The notes beneath the pieces were generated by a model, which ran no database searches, had not been told where the DNA came from, and worked only from the letters and a program-made list of their open reading frames with translations. A program made the position numbers and the translations under genes. From NCBI GenBank assembly GCA_007449985.2, contig VIIQ02000163.1, forward strand, positions 164,909 to 228,908: 64,000 nucleotides of DNA. The letters run 5' to 3'. Positions 31,076 to 40,782 of this stretch are shown here, piece by piece (position 1 is the stretch's first letter; each line of letters opens with the position of its first letter). Source of the DNA: Desmodesmus armatus. Taxonomy: Eukaryota > Chlorophyta > Chlorophyceae > Sphaeropleales > Scenedesmaceae.

Positions 31076-33659
31076 CTGCCTGGGCGCTGGCGGCTGGTGT
31101 TTCAACAGACCTCAGGGGACTGCTAGGACTGCTGCTGGGGCTGAAACACTGTCCTGTGGACCTTACTGGTGTAAGGGTTGCTGTTGAGGCAGCAGCAGCT
31201 CTGTCAACCCTGGAGGGGTGTGTGCCGCACCGCCAGTTGGGTGCAGCGGCAGCAGCAGCTGCTGCCACTACTGCTGCCGCCGCGGCTCTATCCTCCGGCA
31301 TGCCACTGTGTGCCGGTGTGTGTGGGTACTGCCCGGTAGCGATGGCATCACCCAGCTGTGTGTTATGTCTTTGATCCCACTCGTAGGAGCGGGTATGGCT
31401 GGTGCTGCCTCTTGTTGCTGAGATGGAGATGCCGCTTTGAAAGCCGCTCAATGCACTGTGGCTTGACGGGGGTGCTGCTGGTTCGACGGAGCTGTGGCTT
31501 CTGAGGTGCTGCTGAGTGTACAACACAGGTGGCTGCGGTGTTACTGGGCAACTGGCGGGCAAAGGGGAGGGCGGCGGGCTGGGCGGCAGCCCGTAGCTGT
31601 TGCTGTTCCCCACTGGGCTGGCCTGTAGTGACGTGGAGTGGCTGTGGCTGCTGTTGTTGTTGGTCAAAGTCAGTAGGCAGGAGAGCTGCTGACCCATGCG
31701 TGTGTGGAAAGACAGGGCTTCCCTGCGAGACACGTCCAGTGCAGCAGGCAACATTGTTGCCAGCATTGGGCAGTTGCCGTTATTGGGGATTCCAAGACTG
31801 GTGCATGCAAACAGCAAAGCTTTGCTTTTGTAAGCTCGACCCAGATGTGGGACATGCAACTCAAGATGTGGGCCTTGACAGGTGATGCACGCCATAAAGA
31901 CATCTTCAGGGCGTATCCTTCAGCTGGGGTGGCAGGAACAGTGATGATGATTGACATACTTGATATACAGGCAGGACAGCCAGGCGTACAGGCACACAAG
32001 TAACTCCAGAATGGGGTGGGGTGGGGTGGGGTGGGGGGGCACAGTGATGGTCAACATACCTGATATGCACAGAGGATGCCTCTGTGCTCCTTGCCTTCTG
32101 AGCTGCCTTTTCCAGCTGTTGCTGCAGCCTGGACACCTCCTGTGTATGCTGCTGCTGTACGCTGTTGAGCTCGTGTTGCTGTTGCTGCCTGAGGTTATTC
32201 ATCTGCTGCTGCACTGCTAGGACCTCCATGTTCTTCTGGCTGAGTTTGTGCTGCAGCTGGGCCAGCTCCTGTGCATGGCGGTCAGCCTGTTGCCTGAGCC
32301 GCTCTGTTAGCTCGGCATCTTTGAGAGCAAGGGCAGACTGCTCAGGAACGGAAGGCGAGAAAGCAGGCGCAAGCAGGTTGTAGCTACTGATGCTGACGAA
32401 TGCTTGGGTAGGGGGTGAGGAGGATGGGAGGATGGCATGGCTAGAAGGCCAGTTACGCATCCAGCAGGTCTCACTAGGACTGTAATGTTTTGATGAATGC
32501 TCAAGCAGAGTGCCTTGGGGACAGTGTTTGCAGTAATGGCGGCAATATAGCTGGCCCCTGCAAGCCGGTGCATTTGTTTCTGGCGGAGCTGTTGCCCACC
32601 TTGAGCCTGTCGATCAGTTCTGCTTGCTGCTCCCAAGCCCCCTGTGTATGGCAACAGCGAGGCAGCGCAGGATGAGCAGGATGAGCAGAAAGACGACAGC
32701 CGTGTTGGTGTGTTTGTAGAAACCAACACATTGCCATGGCAACCTGGAACTATTCCCGCAACAATTCATAAAGCAGGTGCGGCAATGGCAAGACTCCCGC
32801 CTGTTCCTATGTACTGTATACGTCAGGGCAAGAAGCCATGCGATGCACGGTCGACTGCTGGGCAACATCCCGTCGCACACGACGGTTGCACGACTGTGAC
32901 ACAATGCATGCAACGCCCACCCACGTCATGCGACGGTACGTGCCTTCCCCCAGTGGTATTCCTACCTGCAGTTGCTGCAGCTGAGCCTGCAGCTCCAGGT
33001 TGTCTGACTCAGCTGTCTCAGCCCTGTGGCTGAATCGAGCCACTTCCACTTCCAGCTGCTGTAGGCGGGCCTTGTCTGCTCTGGCTGCATTACACAGCAC
33101 CTGGACCACAGTGCATACAAAAAAGAATGAGGGTGGCGGTCAGGTAAGAATGCTTGCAGAACACAGTGGCAGTGCATCACATGGTTGAGGAGCAACACAC
33201 ATCGTCATGCTGCTGATGTTATGCTTTGTTGTTCCTCTCGCTCTCATGCAGTTTGGAGCTGATGCTACGAAGACAGAACCCTTGCATGTGCTGTTGCTTT
33301 CTATCAACTTGTGTAGCCACAGCTACCACAGCTAGGTACAAGCTCCTATGCCTTGATGGACAACCCCCATGGCTGGGGTGCTTACTTTGAAAGCAACAGA
33401 AAGGTCCTCTGGGACGCCTGATCTTGCAAATTGAAAACCTTCTCCTCGTTTTGGGAAAGCTTCATGCTGCCTGACATGACACAAGGCATGAAACAACAAG
33501 CTTAGAGATCAGCAGCAGTCGCTGCAGCGCTGCCATGCCTGCACAATGCTGCTGCCCCTGCTTAGGCAGGCTGGGAAGGTGCGATGTGCCATTTTTATAC
33601 ACTCATCATGCCTGTCTTACCTTGAGACTTCCATTTGCTGTAAAACAGCCCGTTTGCAT
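29228..33659 (-). CDS. Tandem coiled-coil family, copy 1 (complete, possible frameshift)
   Basis: Function is not recognised. The exons are 33659-33621 (start, MQTGCFTANGSLK), 33466-33386 (ending VPEDLSVAFK), 33100-32966 (VLCNAARADKARLQQLEVEV), 32641-32600 (GAWEQQAELIDRLK), 32337-32060 (coiled coil, QHKLSQKNMEVLAVQQQMNN), 31722-30768 (REALSFHTRMGQQLSCLL, then long Ser/Pro/Ala-rich) and 30579-29228 (polyQ, RTKYQQLLQK, RVFSP). The phases fit those of copies 2-4 everywhere except at the end of the 31722-30768 exon. There a one-base shift is needed: the alternative frame PPDEQMASQLFS fits the expected phase 1. The last exon runs on into a dispersed repeat before stopping, so the original C-terminus is probably lost. 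Start chosen as the first ATG exon in phase, 74 bp from a TATA-like palindrome. Confidence 0.6.
30108..30245 (-). repeat. (CAG)n tract coding polyQ in copy 1
   Basis: A CTG-rich tract on the plus strand reads as glutamine, with Arg, His and Glu interruptions, in the coding frame of the last exon of copy 1. Confidence 0.8.
32012..32038 (+). repeat. (GGGGT)4 G-rich repeat in intron
   Basis: Four or more GGGGT units end in a G7 run. The G-run spacing fits a potential G-quadruplex on the non-template strand of copy 1, just after the donor of the 32337-32060 exon. Confidence 0.7.
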
Positions 33660-33732
33660 GGCAGTGGGCTTGTACTGCTTCTTGTCGGCTTGTCAGATCA
33701 CCATGTAACTAGACCGCAAGATCATATACTAT

Positions 33733-33744
33733 TATAAATTTATA
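33733..33744 (-). promoter_or_regulatory. TATA-like palindrome upstream of copy 1
   Basis: TATAAATTTATA is a perfect palindrome in an AT-rich patch 74 bp upstream of the proposed ATG at 33659. Position and composition suit a core promoter. The transcription start is not visible. Confidence 0.4.
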
Positions 33745-34855
33745 CTAAAAACGTGTCCGCACGAACCGCATCAACGCTGCGCACTGTGTTTACGCACAGT
33801 CACTGAGCAGATAGCCAACGAGCCTAATCTAGCACATAAGCACATTCATCACGCTTTGGTTTCCGGTTTATAATTATCAATGACTGGTCGAGCTCACGAG
33901 GCTTCAGGAAAGTGCAAGGGTTATGTAAACAACTGCCGGGACTGCTGCTCAAGTGGCCCCAGCGGTGTGATGTGTGGTCCATATGTTGGCCTCGATAGGA
34001 AGTTGTTTTGTTCGTCAAGATCAGAGGAGACCCTGTTACACTGCTGGCTCGTAGTCATGCGGGTCTGAGCAGCTGTGCTGTACTGTACACTGCTCAGACC
34101 CATGTGGCAGCGCTGCTTTCCTCAAGCTCGAGCTTTCACAAATTCTAAGCTGTTGGTTTCAAACATGATTGCCAAACAGGACGGCAGAAGACACTGGCTT
34201 GACCCTGATCATGAAGTCAATACACTTGTTTCAGCCCACAGCATACCGTACTGCGGCGCCTGGCCACTTCCCCCTAGAGCATCTGCAGTCTGCAGTCTCC
34301 TGCGCAGAGGGCTACTTGCGACTGCGCATCGACCCTTGCAAGTTGCCTTGGTGATCTGTTCCTCACGGTCACGTGAGCCCTGAGGGCATTTGAAATAGTA
34401 CAACTGCAGCGTTGCTGTACGCAACATGTTGGCCAGGCTGGTCTGTGTTGATCTCGACATGCCCCACTTTGCAGCAGAACAACGACATGTGTCGGACGCA
34501 ATAATACTGTTACTGGGGGGCAGCATCACAGTGGCATTCCTTGTGGCCATTATAATTGTTTTTGCTGCAATCTACCGTAGGCTACCGTACAATACAATGC
34601 ACGATCTGCAACAGAGGCTGCAACCGATGCAACCGTTGCATGCAATGCACATTATGCCAGAGGGCTGCAACACGGTGTTGCCGACTATTTTGAACCAGCT
34701 TGTAGGCGCATGCCATGCATGCAGGACACCTACGACATTACACCAAGCAGCTGTAGCCCGTACATCACACAGCAAGCTGCGCAGCTTGAGAGCGACAGCG
34801 CGTTTCTGCATCAATGCCACACTTGTTGTCGAAACCTCATCAATATCCGAGTTCT

Positions 34856-35134
34856 GTGGTGCGGTCTTTGACCGTTGCCGGGGTGATGGCAGGAGATGTC
34901 ACTCTGCAGCACATGAACACATTGGACACCATGACGCTCAAGGAGGTGCTGTTTGCACCCTGTGACGAAGTGGTGAATCTGGTTTCAGTGGGGAAGGTGG
35001 TGGCCTCCCAGACGGCGGAGGTGACGTTCAAGCAGGGTTTTGGCCTGATCTCTGGGGACAACGGCATCATCGCCTTTGCAAAGGCATGCATGCTCACCCG
35101 CCAGGGTACCTTCTGTCTGTACCTCCCCGAGCCG
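34856..35134 (+). mobile_element. Ty1/copia-type pol fragment (protease to pre-integrase)
   Basis: The translated segment contains MTLKEVLFAPCDEVVNLVSV, GKVVASQTAEVTFKQGFGLI and ends GTFCLYLPEP. This order matches the copia-family stretch after the aspartic protease, L-x-x-V-L-[YF]-x-P-x-x-x-x-N-L-[LI]-S-V-G-K, then V-x-F and the gag_pre-integrase ending (L-Y-x-L). No integrase, reverse transcriptase, LTRs or intact protease motif were found, so it is an isolated remnant. Confidence 0.5.
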
Positions 35135-35256
35135 CCTACAGCAGTATGCTCAGCATGACCTGATGGGCTCTTCACAGCAAGTCAGCTCAGCCGACTGTAT
35201 GGCATACAGCTACGAGGCAGGGCAGTCACTGCCAGTGGCACAGCTGCCCTATGAAT

Positions 35257-35317
35257 ATTCCTTATTAATATTAATATAATTATCAATATTATTATAATTA
35301 ATATATTTTAATTATTT
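35257..35317. repeat. AT-only island
   Basis: About 60 bp of A/T ending TAATTATTTGG and followed by CTACAAGCTACA. The island at 61290 has the same closing motif, TAATTATTT then ACAAGTTG, which may mean they are copies of one small element. Confidence 0.75.
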
Positions 35318-36172
35318 GGCTACAAGCTACAGATGCCTGGACCTAACTGTGTTGCTGGGTGAAGGTGACACGGAGTGCAGTACCAATCAAGGTCGTGCAG
35401 TACCAACGTGAAGTCCACTGGCTATGTGCACAAGCAGAAGCACAGCTACAGGCACCTACAGGGGGCTACAGTTTAGCGAAATGGCTTCTCCCAGTCATTT
35501 TCAATTACAAGCTACAGTCCCAGACACACGTATACGTACGTACGTACGTACGTACGTGTCCAGGGCGAGGGGAGTTCATGTAGCTGACCTGGGGGTTTGG
35601 GAAACACAAACTGTAGCTACAGCCAGCTACAGGCTTGCCCCTGTGGGTGGGACATGCAGCTGGCACATTGGTCAACCCCTACTTCAAAAACAATCATGGT
35701 CATGATATCTGCATGTTGGTTCGGCATGCTGGATGGTGTGACATGAATCCTCAAGCTGATCTGGGTGCTCCAGGTCCATGGCTAGGTAGAGTGATGCTGA
35801 AATGCCCTGATGCTGATATGCTAGCATAACTTGGACCAGACAGATGCCATGATTATGCAGGGGCAGGGGTTAAGCTGAGCTGAGTGCGTCGCATGGCGTG
35901 TAAGGCTCATGAAGTGGTGGTCTCACTGCCTGAAAGATTTTTGTCTTGATTTTGCGTGGCCTGCATGGCGTAGAGCTCATACCATCATGAATGTGTTGTT
36001 AGCAACAACTTCGCGGGACAATGTACACTCGAGGCTTTTCGAAGAGTGTGCTGCAATTTTGTATGTACAAGTCTATTTAATTACTAGTACTGCAGCTGTT
36101 TGCTCTGCGGAACACTGTGGAAGAAGCGCCAAATCTGTGGGCATTGGCCACCACTCACAGCCACGGCGAAAT

Positions 36173-36445
36173 ATGGCCAAACATAAGCTATTGATACTCT
36201 CTTTCGTCCTGTTCACCGCTGCAGCAGCAGCTATCGTCACATCTGACTGCGAGACTGTGCTTCCCACCATTTGCATACTCAATGGCGCCGGTTCGCATTG
36301 CCACCCATGCGTGGCCAGTGCTTACATCGAGTGCAGTGAAGACAGCATGCCGGAGATCAAAAGCTGCCAGCCAGGTGGGGCTTGTGCACCAGCAGCACTT
36401 GCTGACAAGTCACTGCACTACTGTACCCTGCACTACAGCACTTGA
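36173..36445 (+). CDS. Small secreted Cys-rich protein, CBM14-like?
   Basis: A 90-aa open frame starts MAKHKLLILSFVLFTAAAAA, a clear signal-peptide profile. The mature part has eight cysteines, including DCETVLPTIC, HCHPC, AYIEC, KSCQPGGAC and HYC. The HP-C-aromatic-x-x-C ... C-x-P-G-G order recalls peritrophin-A/CBM14 chitin-binding modules, but the C-to-aromatic spacing is two residues longer than usual. It could also be one exon of a longer gene: a GT after CQPG would allow splicing. Extracellular location is inferred from the signal peptide. Confidence 0.4.
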   Translation: MAKHKLLILSFVLFTAAAAAIVTSDCETVLPTICILNGAGSHCHPCVASAYIECSEDSMPEIKSCQPGGACAPAALADKSLHYCTLHYST

Positions 36446-36640
36446 TGGCAGCATTTCACTGCAACAGCACCACACCCCTCTGCAGCAGTACACTGCATTA
36501 CAGAAACACTCAGTAGCCCTACTCTTCACTGCACTGCATCACTACTCGGCTGCACTACACTGCATTGCAGCAATACTCAGCAGCACTACACTACACCTGC
36601 ACTACAGCACTACTTGGCAGCACTACCCTGCAGCACTTGC
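36430..36640. repeat. Degenerate CACTACA/CTGCA repeat
   Basis: Many imperfect units of CTGCACTACA and AGCACTAC fill about 200 bp between the secreted ORF and the next gene. In-frame translation (LHYSAALHCIAAI) is repetitive and not convincing as protein. Confidence 0.65.
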
Positions 36641-36644
36641 TTGT

Positions 36645-37128
36645 ATGGACCAGCAAGCAATCAACCGCATGCATGAAGCGATTCAGCGTCACACTAGCTG
36701 CTCTTGCCAAGTGTGCTCCTTCGCTGTTGCCCCAGGTCATCTGTGGGACGCGCTCCTATCTCAGTGCAAGCCCGACTCTTGGGTGCAGCCCAGGCACACA
36801 ACGTGTGAGGCAAAAAAGACCATCCAACTGCCAAAGGGCTTCAGAGTGACCACAGAGTCAGCAGCAGCAGCAGCAGCGGCAGCGGCAGCAGCAGCAGCCC
36901 TGGAATCATCGCAGTCAAAGCACGGCAGCTGGCAGAGTCTCATGTCTCGCACCAATGCAGCTGTGCAGGGCCTCGCACAGAAGCTTACGGGAAAGACGCA
37001 GACATTCTCACAGGGACAGCAGCAGCAGCAGCAGCACGCGGACACAGCAACGGTAGCAGCAACAGCTACAAACGCCCAAACCAGGCAGCTTGCCATGATG
37101 TCTGGTGTGAAAGCATCCAAAGGTCCAG

Positions 37129-37165
<37 letters not shown>

Positions 37166-39741
37166 GGGCAGCATCGACGAAGCAAAGATGCAGCAGCTGC
37201 AGGCCACTGTGCAAGGCGTACAGTCTCTCAGGGAAAAGGCGGCAAACCTGTCAGCAGAGGCAGTACGAGCTGATGAGCTGGCAGCCCAGCAGGTACAAAG
37301 AGCAATGAAGACGGCAGGGGTTTAGGGGATGGTTGCTAAAACCCAGGCTGGTGCATAGCTTACTTTGGTTCTGTGGTGTATCATCCACACGTGTGCACTC
37401 AGTCCAGTGACTTGTCTTGGTGAATACAAATGACGATGAAGCAATTGCCAATGCTGCTGTTTCTGCTGCCAAGCGCATGTCACAAGTTGTGCAGGTTACA
37501 CCACAGAGGCCTTCAGTCAATGTGCCCTGGGCTTCAAGTGCCATTCCCCACCCCCCTGCCCCCACGCTGCTCTTACCCGCATTGAGGCTCTTCCGACCGA
37601 TTTACTGGGCTGAATACTTCGTCTGTCCCAATGGCACACACTCAACCTGTTACTTCAACTGTCCTGCTGCAGGTTCAAGCAGTCCAGACTGTCCTTGACA
37701 GCACCACAGACGTTGACGCAGCAGTACCTGAGCTCCAGCAGCGCATACTAGTTGCTGAGACAGCCCGCCAAGCAGCCCAGTCAATGAGAGACGAAGCAGA
37801 AGTACTGCTGCGCACAGCCGAGTCACAAGCAGCAGCTGCAGCAGCAGAGATCTCCACGCTCGCTGCCAGCGCCTCTCTGACTGTTAGTCAGATGACAAGC
37901 CGGCAGGAGTCGGAAGCTACAGCTGCTGCAGACACTTGGAGGCTTGTGGGGAGTGCGCCTTCTGCGGGTGATGCATTCAGCACGACGAACGCCGTCAACA
38001 ACACGGCACGGACACTGGACCGGACATTAACAGTTCAACAGCAGCAGCAGCAGCAGCGAAGGAACCCAAAGCCTGAAGAGGAGAGGAACCCAGGAGGCTC
38101 TGTTGCTCAGGGGCTGGAAACAGAGGAGGCAAAGGGTGAAGACTACACTTCCTTCGACGCCGGAGAAGCAGTGAATGGCGAGAATTTAGCACGCGATCTT
38201 GAGCGCAAGCGTAAAATCGAGGCCGCTATTGGTTCAGACTTTGACCTTTCTGCGCTCTTCCGCGTGGACGAGGGGTCCCCTCAGGGCCGGCCGATCGAAG
38301 ATGAGCTCTTGAACGCAGACAGCGACCTCGCGGACGCAAGGATGCGACAGGAGCGGCAGCAGGAGCAGGAGCAGGATCGTCACCAGAAGCGGCAGCCGGA
38401 ACAGGAGCGGCCGCAGGAGCCACAGCAGCAGCAGCACCAGCACCAGCAGCAGCAGCAGCAGCAGCAGAGAGACCGGGCTATTCGGGAGCAGCCAAAAGAA
38501 CAGCAGCAAACAGACGCAGCACGCGACAGCGCTGTCGTCCGGCAGTCTGTCACGCTGTCAGTCCGCTTCCATGAGTCACTGGTACGAGCAGCCAGCGAGC
38601 GTGTAACTACCAGCAGCGCTTTGATTACTCAGCTCCCCAGCGCACAAAACGAAGCCCACATTAGCCAACTTGCTGAGTGGTTCTACAGTGTTCTCTCAGC
38701 CCTGACGGATGAGGGCCGCGCTGTGGTGCTGGCGATCCGCCCGGAAGCAGCATTCAGCGTCGTCGTTGCGAACGGAACGCCTGTTGTGTCGCTGCGGCCA
38801 GAGCTTGCCGCGGTCCTGCGTTCAGCAGATGCCTCCGAGCTTGGAGACATCATGACACTGCAGGTGCAGGATGTAAGCGAAGGCCTACTACAACTGGTAA
38901 GCCTAGCAATGGCATTGCATCCCTACATCTAACCTGTGCTGACGGGCTAACCTTGCATCACTGGTGCTCGGGGCTTGCATGTGTTTGGATTGCACCATGC
39001 TGGCGGCATGCGGATCCAGTACTCTGAACATAAGGGATGTTAGCGCAGAGGCAGCGTGGTGCAGCGGCAGTTTTATCTCCCACTCCCACCTTTGATATTG
39101 CAAAACCATCTTGGAGCGCCAGGGCGCAGTGTGCACTACTGGGCTGTGCGGCCATAAGGTGTGCGGCCACAGTCACTCAGTGTGACACACACAGTCACCG
39201 GCCGTGTGCTGCCAGCCTGCCACATGTCTGCATGCGCTTGCTGACAACAACCGCAACAGCAGGGCCCCTGCTGAGCACTGGGTGCTTCATCAAGCCTTTG
39301 TGGCCCTGGCTTGATCAACTGCAGACATAACTTCATTCCTTCGCTGCCACTCACTGTCTGTCAACCCGCCATGTCCAGGTTCTGCTCATCAGGGGTTTCA
39401 CTGAACCGTAATGGGGTGTCCTGAACCCCGATGGGGTTTACTTGACCCCAATAGGCATGGGGGTTCACGTGAACCTCTGAGAGGCCTGCCACCAGCTTGC
39501 AACGCTCAACATCTGCTGTGCCGTGCCATGCTCTTGCACCTCGCAGGTCAAAGTGCATGACCGTGCCACCGGCAGCAAAGACACAGCACAAGTGGACCGT
39601 CGCACCTCTTTTGGCTCAGCAGGCCCTGCTGGAGGAACGGTTACTCCAAACCTTAGTATTATTAAGGGACACCAACAGCACAAGGCTGCTGAGACCAAGG
39701 ACAAACTGTTGACACCCAGTGCACGTGTTGCCAATGCCAGC

Positions 39742-39781
<40 letters not shown>

Positions 39782-39866
39782 TTGCTGGCAACAAGGGCAA
39801 GGCAGGGGGTGATGCTACAACAGTCACTGCTTTGCATCCCTTGCACCAGGAAGCAGCCAGGCCCCC

Positions 39867-39908
<42 letters not shown>

Positions 39909-40158
39909 AGCACAGACCGTTGCCAAGGTCAACACACAGAAGGCTGCTGGCCTGTCCAAACCAGCCTCTGTCAAGCCTGTGCCACAGCCAGCAGCAGCAG
40001 CAGCAGCAGCACCCAGTGATGACTCATCACTGCTGGACACACTAGAGGCCTTTGACCTTGACAGCTTTACTTCATCTGAACCTCACCCCGTTCAAGGAAC
40101 AGCGGCGCCCAGGGAAGCTGCTCCTCTCCGTGATCTCAGCACACGAACAAAAGCAAAG

Positions 40159-40205
<47 letters not shown>

Positions 40206-40368
40206 TGGCGATGTGAAGGGTGCCGCGGCAGTGAACCCAGATGCGAGGCTGTCGGCAGTGGACGCAGATGCGAGGCTGCTGTCCAAATCACAGCCCCAGA
40301 TCATGACTGTTATGGCTGTGGAGGTGCCTATGGTTGTGAAGCCTGTGCATGCATCGAGCAGCTTGTGA
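36645..40368 (+). CDS. Large Ala/Gln-rich coiled-coil protein, three exons
   Basis: Function is not recognised. The exons are 36645-37292, 37673-38896 and 39547-40368, with both introns in phase 0 and GT-AG, for about 897 aa. Exon 1 has poly-Ala runs and ends in a helix (DEAKMQQLQATVQGVQSLRE). Exon 2 continues this helix (ARQAAQSMRDEAEVLLRTAE), then has Q/R/E-rich segments. It ends in a more globular part (RFHESLVRAASERV, LAEWFYSVLSALTDEGRAVV, VVSLRPELAAVLRS). Exon 3 has two polyQ runs and one poly-Ala run, with an acidic patch LLDTLEAFDLDSF. The start is uncertain: the ATG at 36645 is the first after the repeat at 36430, and the true first exon may lie upstream. No membrane span or signal peptide is obvious. 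A TGTAA at 40778-40782 could end the transcript. Confidence 0.6.
39748..40202 (+). repeat. Three (CAG)n tracts read as Q, Q and A
   Basis: CAG tracts at 39748-39780 and 39871-39906 are read as glutamine, and one at 40159-40202 as alanine (GCA), all in the single open frame of exon 3. It is a clear case of one DNA repeat giving two homopolymers in one protein. Confidence 0.85.
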
Positions 40369-40777
40369 GACCAAGCAGGCGGCAGCTGCTGGCCTATGCT
40401 GAGCACCACCTTTGTTGCAGACTGCGACACTGGGTTTGCGCTGAATAGAGGTAGCATTGCTCAGCACATCGGCTGCCATAGACTTTGCCTGCATGCATGC
40501 AACCTCCACCAGCATGTACTGCATGCAACAACTTGTGCAGGCTGCACTGTTTCCAAAGTGTACAGTGGTGCACGCCTCCGAGGCATTACAGTAATGCACC
40601 TAGAGCGGGATGCCTCAAGACACAAAGCCAAAGTTTGTGTGTGTCCGGCATAGTGTGTGTTTGGACACTGGGACTGACATGATGTCGCATCGGAGTTGGC
40701 GCACAACAAGGACTATGTGTTTGCACAACATGCGTTCTGGCAGGCGTGGCTGCCTGCCTGGGAGGTGGAGGGGATTC

Positions 40778-40782
40778 TGTAA
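40778..40782 (+). terminator. Candidate polyadenylation signal TGTAA
   Basis: TGTAA lies 410 bp after the stop codon at 40368. TGTAA is the usual green-algal (volvocine) poly(A) signal; by itself a five-base motif is weak evidence. Confidence 0.3.

Larger units (their letters stand above)
33745..36172. other. Stretch with retroelement remnant and AT island, no intact gene
   Basis: Apart from the copia-like fragment (34856-35134), an AT-only island (35257-35317) and an (ACGT)n palindromic run at about 35530-35558, I see only a plus-strand frame at 34426-34965. It has a membrane-like segment (DAIILLLGGSITVAFLVAII) followed by EGCNTVLPTI, which echoes the CETVLPTI of the secreted ORF at 36173. 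Confidence 0.4.

Noticed and set aside
39040..39085. Box A-like TGGTGCAGCGG, possible tRNA-derived SINE
   Set aside because: There is no box B at a suitable distance and no second copy noticed. It lies in an intron.
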